Source of the DNA: Tenacibaculum caenipelagi
GTDB taxonomy: Bacteria; Bacteroidota; Bacteroidia; Flavobacteriales; Flavobacteriaceae
Assembly (NCBI RefSeq): GCF_004363005.1
Contig: NZ_SNYH01000005.1
Coordinates: forward strand, 308,610-372,609
Direction: 5' to 3'
DNA: 64,000 bases
Part shown: positions 42,437 to 51,974 of the stretch, in pieces
Position numbering within the stretch: the first letter of the stretch is position 1
Layout of the letters: each line of letters starts with the position of its first letter
Translations under genes and position numbers: made by a program
The notes under the pieces: model-generated
Databases searched by the model: none
Told to the model about the DNA's origin: nothing
What the model saw: the letters and a program-made list of their open reading frames with translations, nothing else

Positions 42437-44492
42437 AAAAGATATATCAAACATACAATTACCTAAAAATCAAGAGCAAGCAAACAACTCTTTCAAGCAC
42501 GAAGATTTTGTTGCTGGAATTGCTCCCAACTTACGTGGTCCCTACTCTACCATGTATGTTCGTAGACCTTGGACCATTCGTCAGTATGCAGGTTTTTCTA
42601 CTGCCGAAGAAAGTAATGCTTTTTACCGCAGAAATTTAGCCGCTGGTCAAAAAGGACTATCTGTAGCTTTTGATTTAGCTACACATAGAGGGTACGATTC
42701 CGATCATGAACGTGTTCAAGGTGATGTTGGAAAAGCAGGAGTTGCTATTGATTCAATTGAAGACATGAAAGTCTTATTTGATCAAATTCCGCTAGACAAA
42801 ATGTCGGTTTCTATGACCATGAACGGAGCCGTTTTACCTATTTTAGCTTTCTACATTGTGGCTGCTGAAGAACAAGGTGTTGCTCCCGAACTATTATCAG
42901 GAACAATTCAAAATGACATATTAAAAGAGTTTATGGTGCGTAACACCTATATTTACCCACCTACTCCATCAATGAAAATTATTGCAGATATTTTCGAATA
43001 CACTTCTGAAAATATGCCAAAATTCAATTCTATTTCAATTTCAGGATACCATATGCAAGAAGCTGGTGCTACTGCCGAAATTGAATTAGCTTACACTTTA
43101 GCTGACGGATTGGAATACATCAAAAAAGGATTGGAAGCAGGAATGGATATCGACACTTTCGCTCCTCGTTTATCTTTTTTCTGGGCGATTGGAATGAACC
43201 ATTTTATGGAAATTGCTAAAATGCGTGCAGGAAGAATGCTATGGGCAAAAATGGTAAAACAATTCAATCCAAAAAACTCAAAATCACTAGCCTTAAGAAC
43301 TCACTGTCAAACCAGTGGATGGAGTTTAACCGAACAAGATCCTTTTAACAATGTTGCTCGTACCACTATCGAAGCTATGGCTGCTGCCTTTGGCGGAACC
43401 CAAAGCTTACATACCAATGCCTTAGATGAAGCCATTGCTTTACCTACCGATTTTTCGGCACGTATTGCTCGTAACACACAAATATATTTACAAGAGGAAA
43501 CGCATATCACCAAAACAGTTGATCCTTGGGCGGGTAGCTACCATGTAGAAAAGCTTACCGAAGAAATCGCCAACAAAGCTTGGGAATTAATTCAGGAAGT
43601 TGAAGAATTAGGAGGAATGACCAAAGCTATTGAAAAAGGAATTCCGAAAATGCGCATTGAGGAAGCCGCAGCAAAAAAGCAAGCAAAAATTGATAGCGGT
43701 CAAGATGTTATTGTTGGCGTTAATAAGTATCAACTAGCACAAGAAGATCCTCTACATATTTTAGAAGTAGATAACGAAGCTGTTCGTCAATCACAAATCA
43801 ATCGATTGAATGATTTAAAATCAAAAAGAAATCAAGCTGAAGTTGACAAAGCTTTGAATGATTTAACTGAATCTGCTAAATCAGGTGACGGAAATTTATT
43901 AGATTTAGCTGTAAAAGCCGCAAGAAACAGAGCTACTTTAGGTGAAATTTCAGATGCTCTTGAAACTATTTTCGGGCGTCATAAAGCAGTCCATAAAACC
44001 ATTTCAGGCGTGTATAGTAAAGAAATAAAAGACGACGAATTATTTAAAAAAGCAACCGAATTAGCCGATAAGTTTGCTGAATTAGAAGGGCGCCGACCAC
44101 GTATTATGATTGCCAAACTTGGACAAGACGGTCATGACCGCGGTGCCAAAGTAGTTGCTACTGGTTATGCCGATTTAGGTTTTGATGTAGATATAGGCCC
44201 TTTATTTCAAACACCACAAGAAGCTACCAAGCAAGCTATAGAAAACGACGTACACATTTTAGGTATTTCATCTTTAGCTGCTGGACATAAAACATTGGTT
44301 CCTCAGGTAATTGCTGAACTTAAGAAATATGGTCGTGAAGACATTATGGTTATTGTAGGAGGAGTAATTCCTGCACAAGATTATCAATTCTTATTTGACG
44401 CTGGTGCCGTAGGTGTTTTTGGCCCTGGAACCAAAATTGCGCAAGCTGCTATAGATATGTTAACTATTTTAATTGATAGTATTGAGGAATAA
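42429..44492 (+). CDS. mutB: Methylmalonyl-CoA mutase, large catalytic subunit
   Basis: 687 residues. The barrel domain (about 1-535) contains [31 protein letters not shown] in pieces, [12 protein letters not shown] and [10 protein letters not shown]; the B12 domain (about 550-687) has [12 protein letters not shown], whose His is the lower cobalt ligand, and GGVIPAQDY. It interconverts (R)-methylmalonyl-CoA and succinyl-CoA with adenosylcobalamin, in propionate metabolism. No MeaB/ArgK GTPase or epimerase gene follows directly. It overlaps mutA by 8 bases. Confidence 0.96.
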   Translation: MSRKDISNIQLPKNQEQANNSFKHEDFVAGIAPNLRGPYSTMYVRRPWTIRQYAGFSTAEESNAFYRRNLAAGQKGLSVAFDLATHRGYDSDHERVQGDVGKAGVAIDSIEDMKVLFDQIPLDKMSVSMTMNGAVLPILAFYIVAAEEQGVAPELLSGTIQNDILKEFMVRNTYIYPPTPSMKIIADIFEYTSENMPKFNSISISGYHMQEAGATAEIELAYTLADGLEYIKKGLEAGMDIDTFAPRLSFFWAIGMNHFMEIAKMRAGRMLWAKMVKQFNPKNSKSLALRTHCQTSGWSLTEQDPFNNVARTTIEAMAAAFGGTQSLHTNALDEAIALPTDFSARIARNTQIYLQEETHITKTVDPWAGSYHVEKLTEEIANKAWELIQEVEELGGMTKAIEKGIPKMRIEEAAAKKQAKIDSGQDVIVGVNKYQLAQEDPLHILEVDNEAVRQSQINRLNDLKSKRNQAEVDKALNDLTESAKSGDGNLLDLAVKAARNRATLGEISDALETIFGRHKAVHKTISGVYSKEIKDDELFKKATELADKFAELEGRRPRIMIAKLGQDGHDRGAKVVATGYADLGFDVDIGPLFQTPQEATKQAIENDVHILGISSLAAGHKTLVPQVIAELKKYGREDIMVIVGGVIPAQDYQFLFDAGAVGVFGPGTKIAQAAIDMLTILIDSIEE

Positions 44493-44497
44493 CAATT

Positions 44498-45376
44498 ATG
44501 CAAATAAAATTCATCGATAGAAAATCGGGTAAAATCATTACCGAAACACCTCCTGGTGAGGGGTATTTAAAGCTGCTATATAACAATCCGTTTGGAAAAA
44601 TGGCTTTATTACCCTTAGTAAAACGTAAGTTTTTATCGTCTTGGTACGGTAAACTAATGAATAAACCTGGCTCTATCAATAAGATAAATAATTTTGTTAG
44701 AGAGCTTCAAATAGATATGAATGAAGCTGAAAGACCTTCTGAAGATTATATTTCTTTCAATGATTTTTTCTATCGAAAATTAAAACCAAATGCTCGAGAA
44801 ATCGAAAACGGTTTTGTTTCTCCTGGTGATGGAAAAATGTTAGCTTTTAAAAGTGTAGCTAATATCCATGATTTTTTTATAAAAGGGCGAAAGTTTACTC
44901 TTGAAGAATTTTTAGGAAACAAAGAACTAGCCAAAAAATATCAAAACTCTTCCTTAATTATTTTACGACTAGCACCCAATGACTACCATCGATACCATTT
45001 TCCTTATGACGGAACACCTTCCGAAGTAACCAAAATTAAAGGAAGTTATTTTTCAGTATCACCATATGCCTTGGCTTCAAACTTCACCAAAGTCTTTTGC
45101 GAAAACAAACGCGAGTATTGTGAATTAGCCACTCAAGACAAAGGAGATGTTTTAATTGCTCCTGTAGGAGCTACTATGGTAGGGAGCATTATAGAAACCT
45201 ATACACCCAACGCTCCTGTTAAAAAAGGTGATGAAATGGGGTATTTTGCTTTTGGTGGATCCACTATTGTTATATTAGTTGACAGCTCCAAAATTACTCT
45301 TGATCAAGATATTTTAGACAATACACAAAACAAGATGGAAACTTTTGTTAAAATGGGAGAAAAAATTGGCAAATAA
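44498..45376 (+). CDS. psd: Phosphatidylserine decarboxylase
   Basis: 292 residues. Family motifs: FNDFFYRKLKPNAR, VSPGDGKML, NDYHRYHFPYDG, and the self-cleavage site FGGST with Ser255, which becomes the pyruvoyl group. It makes phosphatidylethanolamine at the inner membrane from phosphatidylserine. Length fits the standard bacterial enzyme, not the short archaeal-type form. It follows mutB by five bases but is functionally unrelated. Confidence 0.93.
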   Translation: MQIKFIDRKSGKIITETPPGEGYLKLLYNNPFGKMALLPLVKRKFLSSWYGKLMNKPGSINKINNFVRELQIDMNEAERPSEDYISFNDFFYRKLKPNAREIENGFVSPGDGKMLAFKSVANIHDFFIKGRKFTLEEFLGNKELAKKYQNSSLIILRLAPNDYHRYHFPYDGTPSEVTKIKGSYFSVSPYALASNFTKVFCENKREYCELATQDKGDVLIAPVGATMVGSIIETYTPNAPVKKGDEMGYFAFGGSTIVILVDSSKITLDQDILDNTQNKMETFVKMGEKIGK

Positions 45377-45445
45377 CACTTTTAATTTTAACAATTAACT
45401 TCTTAAAAATGATTGAATTCATAGGGTGGTTAAAGCTTTAATGCG

Positions 45446-45453
45446 TAAATTTG
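45446..45453 (+). promoter_or_regulatory. -7 element of ccsBA
   Basis: TAAATTTG, perfect TAnnTTTG, 29 bases before ATG 45483. Confidence 0.55.
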
Positions 45454-45482
45454 CGTCGTTTTACACTTAGCAGATTTAACTG

Positions 45483-48400
45483 ATGAAAAAAATCTTAAAT
45501 ACCCTCTACTCTACTCGTTTAATGGCCGTGTTATTTTTTGTTTTTGCCATTGCCATGGGAGTTGCCACATTTATTGAAAACGATTTCGGAACACAAACTT
45601 CTAAAGCACTAATATATAATACTTGGTGGTTTGAACTAATTATGGTGTTCTTTGTTATAAACTTCTTTGGAAACATTTTCAGGTACCAATTATATAAAAA
45701 AGAAAAATGGTCTGTACTATTATTCCACGTTGCTTTTTTATTCATTTTAATTGGAGCTGGTATTACTCGATATATTAGTTATGAAGGGTTAATGGTAATT
45801 GATGAAGGAGAAACAACCAACCAATTCTATTCTGAACACACTTATTTAAATGTAATTATTGATAATAGTGAGTTTCAAAAAACCACTGCTAATAAATTAC
45901 TTTTATCTGCTTGGGGCAAAAACTCAGCAACTTTTAAAGAAAATTTTCAACCTGAAAAAGAAGGTGAAAATCATGAAGTTACTTTTAATTTAGTTGATTA
46001 CATTCCTTGGTCAGAAACAAAACTTGTGTTAGATGAAAACGGAACAGAACACTTGTTTTTAGTAGAAAGCTCAAGTGGAACTAGGCATGAACACTACATT
46101 AAAAAAGGAACCATTGAAAACATCCATAACATTTTAGTGGGCTTTGAAGCACCTAATAAAGAAGCTGCATCTATTAACTTCTTTTATGAAGACGGCAGCT
46201 TAAAAATGATTTCTAAGAATGATGGAGATTGGTTTAGAATGGCTGATCAAAAGAAAGGCTTGATAGTTAAAGATAGTGCACAACACTTTCAACTCTTAAC
46301 ACTTCACAACGTAAATGGATTACAATTTGTAGTTCCAAAATCTCCAGAAAAAGGAGAAATTAAAACTGTAAGAGGTAAAAAAGATGATAAAAAATACGAC
46401 ACTGTAATTTTTGATGTTACTACCAATGGAGAAACTAAACGCGTTGAATTTTACGGTGGAAAATTTAATGTTGACAATCAACAACAATTCAGTATTGGCG
46501 ATCTAAACTTTAGAGCTTGGTATGGTTCTAAATTATTACAGGCTCCTTTTAGTATAAAACTAAATGATTTTCAGTTAGAAAAATATCCTGGTTCTGAAAG
46601 TGCTGCTGCATATGCTAGTGAAATTACGGTAATAGCTCCTGAAGAAACCTTTGACTATAGAATTTTTATGAATCATATTTTAGATTATAAAGGTTATAAG
46701 TTTTTCCAGTCTAGTTATAAAATAGATGGTCAGCACGAACAAACACACCTGTCTGTTAACCACGATTTTTGGGGAACATCAATTACATATCTTGGTTACT
46801 TCTTATTATTCTTTGGCTTAATCGCTTCTTTATTTGTAAAAGACACTCGTTTTTACGATTTAAAACAATCGTTAGTGAAAATTCGAAATAAGAAAGCTAA
46901 ATTATCTGTAATTGCTTTGTTATTTTCATTGGCAAGCTTTGGACAACACAATTCTCATCAACCAAAACAAATTACAGAAGCGCAAATAGATTCTATTTTG
47001 AAAGCAAACAAAGTAGATGATAAACACGCTGCTCTATTTAGCTCTTTAGTCATTCAAGATGCTGGTGGACGTATGAAGCCTGCGCATACTTTTGCTTCTG
47101 AATTAGTTAGAAAAGTAGCCCATAGTGGCAAGTTTAAAGATATGGACCCTAGCCAAATTCTACTTTCTATTACAGAAAGCCCGATGCTTTGGGTAAATGT
47201 TCCTTTTATTTATCTAGAAGAAGGAAATACACAAATACGAGAACTATTAGGACTTCCAAAAGATACTGAATATGCTCGCTTTCTCGATTTCTACAACAAA
47301 GATGGTTCTTCAAAAATTAGCAATTTAGTAGTTGAAGCTGAAAAGAAAAAAATTCAAAATAAGTTTGAAAAAGATATTATAAAAATTGAACGTAGAGTTT
47401 GGTTATTATCTCAAGCCTTAGGTGGAGGAATGTTACGTATTTATCCTATTCCTAATGACGAAAATAATAAATGGGTTTCGCAACCAGAAACATTGCAAGC
47501 GAATTTTAAAGGAACAGACTCAGTATTTGTACGTCAATCATTACCTGTATATTTGCAGTTATTACAAGCCTCGAAGAAGTCTGGAGATTATACTGAAACT
47601 AATAAAGTTTTAGATGGAATAAAAAAATTCCAACGAAAATTTGGTTCAGAGGTTATTCCTGCAAAGGATAAAATCGATTTAGAAATAGCATACAATAAAT
47701 TAAATATCTTCGTTAAACTTTCTAAATCTTACGGATATGTAAGTTTGCTTTTAATTGTATTTGTTTTCTTCCAAATCTTCAACAACAAAACTTGGGTTAA
47801 TACTATTGTTAAAGGGTTAATTGCCGTAGTAATTGTCTTATTTGTATTTCATATACTAGGTTTAGCTGCTAGATGGTACATAAGCGGAAATGCGCCGTGG
47901 AGTAACGCATATGAATCTATCATATTTGTTGGTTTAGCAACCATGCTCTTTGGTTTATTCCTTGGTAAAAAATCATCACTAACCATTGCTGCTACTACAT
48001 TCTTAGTTTCTATTATTTTAATGTTCGCCCATCAAAATTGGTTAGACCCAGAAATTGCCAACTTGCAACCTGTTTTGAATTCATGGTGGTTATATGTGCA
48101 CGTATCCATAATTGTTGCGAGTTACGGTCCTTTTTCAATGGGAATGATTTTAGGGGTCTTTACTTTATTCTTAATCATTTTCACCAATAAAAAGAACAAA
48201 AAGAAAATGAAGTTACACATAAAAGAGCTTACTGTTATCAATGAAATGGCCTTAACTGTTGGGCTAGTCATGCTTACTATCGGTAACTTTTTAGGTGGAA
48301 TGTGGGCAAACGAAAGCTGGGGACGCTATTGGGGATGGGATCCTAAAGAAACTTGGGCCTTAATTTCAATCATGATATACGCTTTTGTTCTACATATGCG

Positions 48401-48629
48401 TTTAATTCCTGGATTAAGAAGTAGATTTACTTTTAACTTATGGTCAATAATTGCTTATGCTTCTATTATGATGACTTATTTTGGAGTAAACTTTTATTTA
48501 TCAGGCTTACACTCATATGCTAGTGGAGATAAAGTAATTACTCCAACATCTGTATATTATTCAGTTGCTTTTGTAACTATTTTAGGAATTTTAGCTTGGA
48601 TAAAAAACAAAAAGTATTATAGAAAATAA
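45483..48629 (+). CDS. ccsBA: Fused cytochrome c biogenesis protein CcsBA (System II)
   Basis: 1048 residues. The N-terminal ResB/CcsB half (about 1-470) has four helices around a large periplasmic domain. A middle periplasmic region (about 490-760) contains 'QDAGGRMKPAHTFASELVRK'. The C-terminal CcsA/ResC half (about 760-1048) carries the haem-handling WWD motif WGRYWGWDPKETWALI with flanking histidines. The protein exports haem and ligates it to apocytochrome c in the periplasm. One-polypeptide fusions like this are usual in Bacteroidota. Single-gene unit. Confidence 0.95.
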   Translation: MKKILNTLYSTRLMAVLFFVFAIAMGVATFIENDFGTQTSKALIYNTWWFELIMVFFVINFFGNIFRYQLYKKEKWSVLLFHVAFLFILIGAGITRYISYEGLMVIDEGETTNQFYSEHTYLNVIIDNSEFQKTTANKLLLSAWGKNSATFKENFQPEKEGENHEVTFNLVDYIPWSETKLVLDENGTEHLFLVESSSGTRHEHYIKKGTIENIHNILVGFEAPNKEAASINFFYEDGSLKMISKNDGDWFRMADQKKGLIVKDSAQHFQLLTLHNVNGLQFVVPKSPEKGEIKTVRGKKDDKKYDTVIFDVTTNGETKRVEFYGGKFNVDNQQQFSIGDLNFRAWYGSKLLQAPFSIKLNDFQLEKYPGSESAAAYASEITVIAPEETFDYRIFMNHILDYKGYKFFQSSYKIDGQHEQTHLSVNHDFWGTSITYLGYFLLFFGLIASLFVKDTRFYDLKQSLVKIRNKKAKLSVIALLFSLASFGQHNSHQPKQITEAQIDSILKANKVDDKHAALFSSLVIQDAGGRMKPAHTFASELVRKVAHSGKFKDMDPSQILLSITESPMLWVNVPFIYLEEGNTQIRELLGLPKDTEYARFLDFYNKDGSSKISNLVVEAEKKKIQNKFEKDIIKIERRVWLLSQALGGGMLRIYPIPNDENNKWVSQPETLQANFKGTDSVFVRQSLPVYLQLLQASKKSGDYTETNKVLDGIKKFQRKFGSEVIPAKDKIDLEIAYNKLNIFVKLSKSYGYVSLLLIVFVFFQIFNNKTWVNTIVKGLIAVVIVLFVFHILGLAARWYISGNAPWSNAYESIIFVGLATMLFGLFLGKKSSLTIAATTFLVSIILMFAHQNWLDPEIANLQPVLNSWWLYVHVSIIVASYGPFSMGMILGVFTLFLIIFTNKKNKKKMKLHIKELTVINEMALTVGLVMLTIGNFLGGMWANESWGRYWGWDPKETWALISIMIYAFVLHMRLIPGLRSRFTFNLWSIIAYASIMMTYFGVNFYLSGLHSYASGDKVITPTSVYYSVAFVTILGILAWIKNKKYYRK

Positions 48630-48656
48630 GTTACAACTTTTTCTGTTAAAAAAATG

Positions 48657-48664
48657 TATTTTTG
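48657..48664 (+). promoter_or_regulatory. -7 element of the DUF2892-like gene
   Basis: TATTTTTG, 27 bases before ATG 48692. It overlaps the longer in-frame TTG start (48662), which is therefore rejected. Confidence 0.55.
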
Positions 48665-48691
48665 CAAACCGATAAGAAGAAAAAAACAACT

Positions 48692-49207
48692 ATGTTCAAT
48701 AAAAATATAAAATTAGTTTTAGCCGCTTTAGTAACTGCATGGTCTGTATATGAATTTATACAAGGACATATCATGAATGGAATATCAATACTTTTACTTG
48801 CTGGACTATTCATTTTATTATATTTCAAAAACGAATTTATTCTTTTAGCCTTTTTACAACTACGTAAACAAAATTTTGAAGGAGCTCAAAAATGGTTGGG
48901 CTATATTAAAAATCCTTCGACTGCTTTAATCCGAAAACAAGAGGGGTATTACAATTATTTGCATGGCATTATGTTGTCTCAAACCAACATAACACAAGCA
49001 GAAAAGTACCTAAAAAAAGCTGTAAAACTGGGATTGGCTATGGATCATGATTTAGCTATGGCTAAGCTACAACTTGCAGGAATTGCTATGACAAAACGTC
49101 GAAAAAGAGAAGCTACTAATTTAATGGCTGAAGCTAAAAAATTAGATAAGCATGGAATGCTTAAAGAGCAAATGCAAATGATGAAACAACAAATGAAGAA
49201 GATCTAA
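48692..49207 (+). CDS. Membrane protein with DUF2892-like helices and TPR-like tail
   Basis: 171 residues from ATG 48692. Two helices close to the N-terminus (LVLAALVTAWSVYEFIQG, MNGISILLLAGLFILLYF), then a cytoplasmic helical part (FLQLRKQNFEGAQKWLGYIKN, AEKYLKKAVKLGLAMDHDLAMAKLQLAGIAM) that looks like one or two TPR units and ends in a Met/Gln/Lys-rich helix. Family recognised only loosely. A scaffold role at the membrane is plausible. Confidence 0.7.
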   Translation: MFNKNIKLVLAALVTAWSVYEFIQGHIMNGISILLLAGLFILLYFKNEFILLAFLQLRKQNFEGAQKWLGYIKNPSTALIRKQEGYYNYLHGIMLSQTNITQAEKYLKKAVKLGLAMDHDLAMAKLQLAGIAMTKRRKREATNLMAEAKKLDKHGMLKEQMQMMKQQMKKI

Positions 49208-49266
49208 TTCTTCTTTTTATTGGTTCATTTTTTATTTTGTAACTTTAATCGCTAACAAAAAATTTA

Positions 49267-51171
49267 ATGACTAAAAGTCTAATTTTAAAAGCCTTAAACA
49301 AACACACCTCTAAATGGTTAGTTTTAATTATAGATATCATTTTAGTTTGTATATCTTTTGTTTTAGCCTATACTGTACGCTTTAACGCTAGCCTAGATTT
49401 TGATTTCTATAGCTTATATTACCAACTCCCTTTTATTGCTTTAGTAGCGCTTATTAGCTTCCTTGCGGTCGGTTCTTACAGAGGTATTATACGACATACA
49501 GGAACTAGAGATGCTTTTAATGTATTTGTTGGCACCACATTGCTTTCAACAATAACTGCTAGCATTGTATTAATTAATAATTTTTTTAGAGTTTTTCCAG
49601 CTTTCACTATTCCTAAATCTATAATAATTATCCATTATTTGATTTCTGTACTTATTTTAGTTATTAGTCGATTTGTCTTTAAAGCATTTTACGAAATTAT
49701 TTCCACTGAATTAAGTTCAATCACTAACGTTCTAATATATGGTGCCGGTGATTCTGGTTTGATAACCTATGGCGCATTAAATAGAGATACAAAAAACAAA
49801 TATGAAATAGTTGGTTTTATTGATGATGATGTCAAAAAAATCGGAAAAAAACTAGATCGAATAAAAATATATGATGGAAAAAGAATTGATAAAGAATTCA
49901 TCAATAGCAAAAAGGTTAATGAAATTATCATTTCTATCCAAAACATAAAGTCAGAAAAACTTTTATACTTAACAGATCATTTATTTACACTAGGAGTTCA
50001 AGTAAAAATTGTACCACCATTATCAAAATGGATTGATGGAGATTTAGAAGCCAACCAAATAAAACAGGTTAAAATTGAAGATTTATTAGATAGAAAACCT
50101 ATCTCTATAGACAATCCAATCGTTAAAAGAGACGTTAATAATAAAATTATTTTAGTAACAGGTGCTGCTGGTTCTATTGGATCAGAAATTTCACGTCAAT
50201 TAAGTTTTTACAATCATAAACACTTAGTGTTAATAGATCAGGCTGAATCTCCTTTATACGATCTTCAACAAGAGTTAATACAACAAGACCGAAAGAACTT
50301 CACCTCTATTGTTGCTGATGTTAGAGATCAGGTAAGGATGAATGAGATTTTTGAAGAGTTTAAACCACAAAAAGTTTTTCATGCAGCTGCATACAAGCAT
50401 GTTCCTTTGATGGAAATGAGTCCTTATGAAGCTGTGAAAATTAATATTGGAGGCACAAAAAATATTGCTGATTTATCAAAAAAACACAATGTTGAACGTT
50501 TTGTTATGGTATCTACAGATAAAGCTGTTAATCCGACCAATGTTATGGGAGCCACAAAACGAGTGGCAGAAATGTATATTAGTTACTTAAGTAATTTGAA
50601 AAATCATACCACAAAATTTACCACTACACGTTTTGGTAATGTTTTAGGTTCAAACGGCTCTGTGATTCCTTTATTCAAACGTCAAATAGAAAATGGGGGA
50701 CCTTTAACGGTTACTCATAAAGAAATTACCCGATATTTTATGACTATCCCCGAAGCTTGCCGATTGGTTTTAGAAGCAGGAACTATGGGGAACGGGGGTG
50801 AAATTTATATTTTTGACATGGGTAAATCTGTTAAAATTTATGATGTTGCCAAAAGAATGATTCATCTATCAGGGTTACAATTCCCCGAAGATATTGACAT
50901 AAAAATTACTGGTTTACGTCCTGGTGAAAAATTATATGAAGAACTTTTGGCTAATGGAGAAAATACTACTCCCACCTATCATGAAAAAATCATGATTGCT
51001 AAAAATCAGCCTATAGATTATACATATATTAATCGTAAAATAGAAGAGTTGTGTTTGTCCAACCAAAATCATAATAACAAAAAAACTGTACAACTTATCA
51101 AAGAAATTGTTCCTGAATATATTTCAAACAATTCTATCTATGAAAAATTAGATATTTCTTCTAAAAATTAA
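49267..51171 (+). CDS. Polysaccharide biosynthesis nucleotide-sugar dehydratase (PglF/WbpM/CapD-like)
   Basis: 634 residues. Four membrane helices (about 15-140), a CoA-binding/Rossmann-like domain (NVLIYGAGDSGLITYGAL, about 155) and a SDR catalytic domain (about 290-600) with the NAD-binding TGAAGSIGSEISRQL, the modified catalytic motif MGATKR in place of YxxxK, and TTRFGNVLGSNGSVIPLF. It is a UDP-GlcNAc 4,6-dehydratase-type enzyme initiating synthesis of deoxyamino sugars for capsule, O-antigen or glycoprotein glycans. It heads the Wza-Wzc locus, 28 bases before it. Confidence 0.92.
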   Translation: MTKSLILKALNKHTSKWLVLIIDIILVCISFVLAYTVRFNASLDFDFYSLYYQLPFIALVALISFLAVGSYRGIIRHTGTRDAFNVFVGTTLLSTITASIVLINNFFRVFPAFTIPKSIIIIHYLISVLILVISRFVFKAFYEIISTELSSITNVLIYGAGDSGLITYGALNRDTKNKYEIVGFIDDDVKKIGKKLDRIKIYDGKRIDKEFINSKKVNEIIISIQNIKSEKLLYLTDHLFTLGVQVKIVPPLSKWIDGDLEANQIKQVKIEDLLDRKPISIDNPIVKRDVNNKIILVTGAAGSIGSEISRQLSFYNHKHLVLIDQAESPLYDLQQELIQQDRKNFTSIVADVRDQVRMNEIFEEFKPQKVFHAAAYKHVPLMEMSPYEAVKINIGGTKNIADLSKKHNVERFVMVSTDKAVNPTNVMGATKRVAEMYISYLSNLKNHTTKFTTTRFGNVLGSNGSVIPLFKRQIENGGPLTVTHKEITRYFMTIPEACRLVLEAGTMGNGGEIYIFDMGKSVKIYDVAKRMIHLSGLQFPEDIDIKITGLRPGEKLYEELLANGENTTPTYHEKIMIAKNQPIDYTYINRKIEELCLSNQNHNNKKTVQLIKEIVPEYISNNSIYEKLDISSKN

Positions 51172-51199
51172 ATTAGTACTTTCGCAAAAAAAATAATCA

Positions 51200-51967
51200 A
51201 TGCAAAGAGTTACAAAAATTGTTTTAGCTATTATTATTCTAACCATAACTTCATGTGCATCAAAAAAAGATATCGTATATTTTCAAAATGATGAAGTTAA
51301 CCAATCAAAAACTAATACCGCTTATAAAACTATATTTAAGGCAGACGATTTACTTCAGATAACAATTTCTGCTTTAGATCTAGAAGCAGTTAAACCTTTC
51401 AACCTTCCTGCTGTTACCTTTTCTGCTACTACAGACAGAGCAGTTGGAACACCACAACAGCAATCTTATTTAATAGACAGTAATGGTTTTATTGATTTTC
51501 CTGTTTTAGGACAAATAAAATTAGCTGGATTATCTAGAACAGAGGCGATTGACTTACTCAAAAGCAAATTATCTCCTGATTATATTAAAAATCCAACTAT
51601 TAATATCAAAATCACCAATTTTTCAGTTACTGTGTTAGGTGATGTAAAAAATCCAGGAAGATTTACCATTCCTAATGAGCGCATTTCTGTCTTAGAAGCT
51701 ATTGGTTTAGCAGGTGATTTAAATATGTCAGGAATTAGAATTATTGAAGTTAAAAGAGAAGAGAATAATCAAATTAAGAGTTATAAATTGGATTTACGTT
51801 CTAATAAAATTTTTAATTCTCCTGCTTATTATTTGCAACAAAACGATGTCGTATATGTTGAACCAAATAAAGCAACTTCACAGGATGCTGCTTACAATAA
51901 AAACACAGGACTCTTTATTTCTTTAGGATCCGTGATTATTTCATTAATTTCAATTCTTACTAGATAA
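51200..51967 (+). CDS. Polysaccharide export lipoprotein, Wza-like
   Basis: 255 residues. Lipobox LTITSCASKKD (Cys about residue 15), then Poly_export domain (FKADDLLQITISALDLEAV, DSNGFIDFPVLGQIKLAGLSR) and a SLBB domain (VTVLGDVKNPGRFTIPNERISVLEAIGLAGDL). The C-terminal hydrophobic stretch (LFISLGSVIISLISILT) may be a membrane helix. It forms the outer-membrane export channel for capsule/EPS. It is followed after seven bases by the Wzc kinase, the normal partner. TACTTTCG near 51177 is a one-mismatch -7 element. Confidence 0.92.
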   Translation: MQRVTKIVLAIIILTITSCASKKDIVYFQNDEVNQSKTNTAYKTIFKADDLLQITISALDLEAVKPFNLPAVTFSATTDRAVGTPQQQSYLIDSNGFIDFPVLGQIKLAGLSRTEAIDLLKSKLSPDYIKNPTINIKITNFSVTVLGDVKNPGRFTIPNERISVLEAIGLAGDLNMSGIRIIEVKREENNQIKSYKLDLRSNKIFNSPAYYLQQNDVVYVEPNKATSQDAAYNKNTGLFISLGSVIISLISILTR

Positions 51968-51974
51968 TATTGCT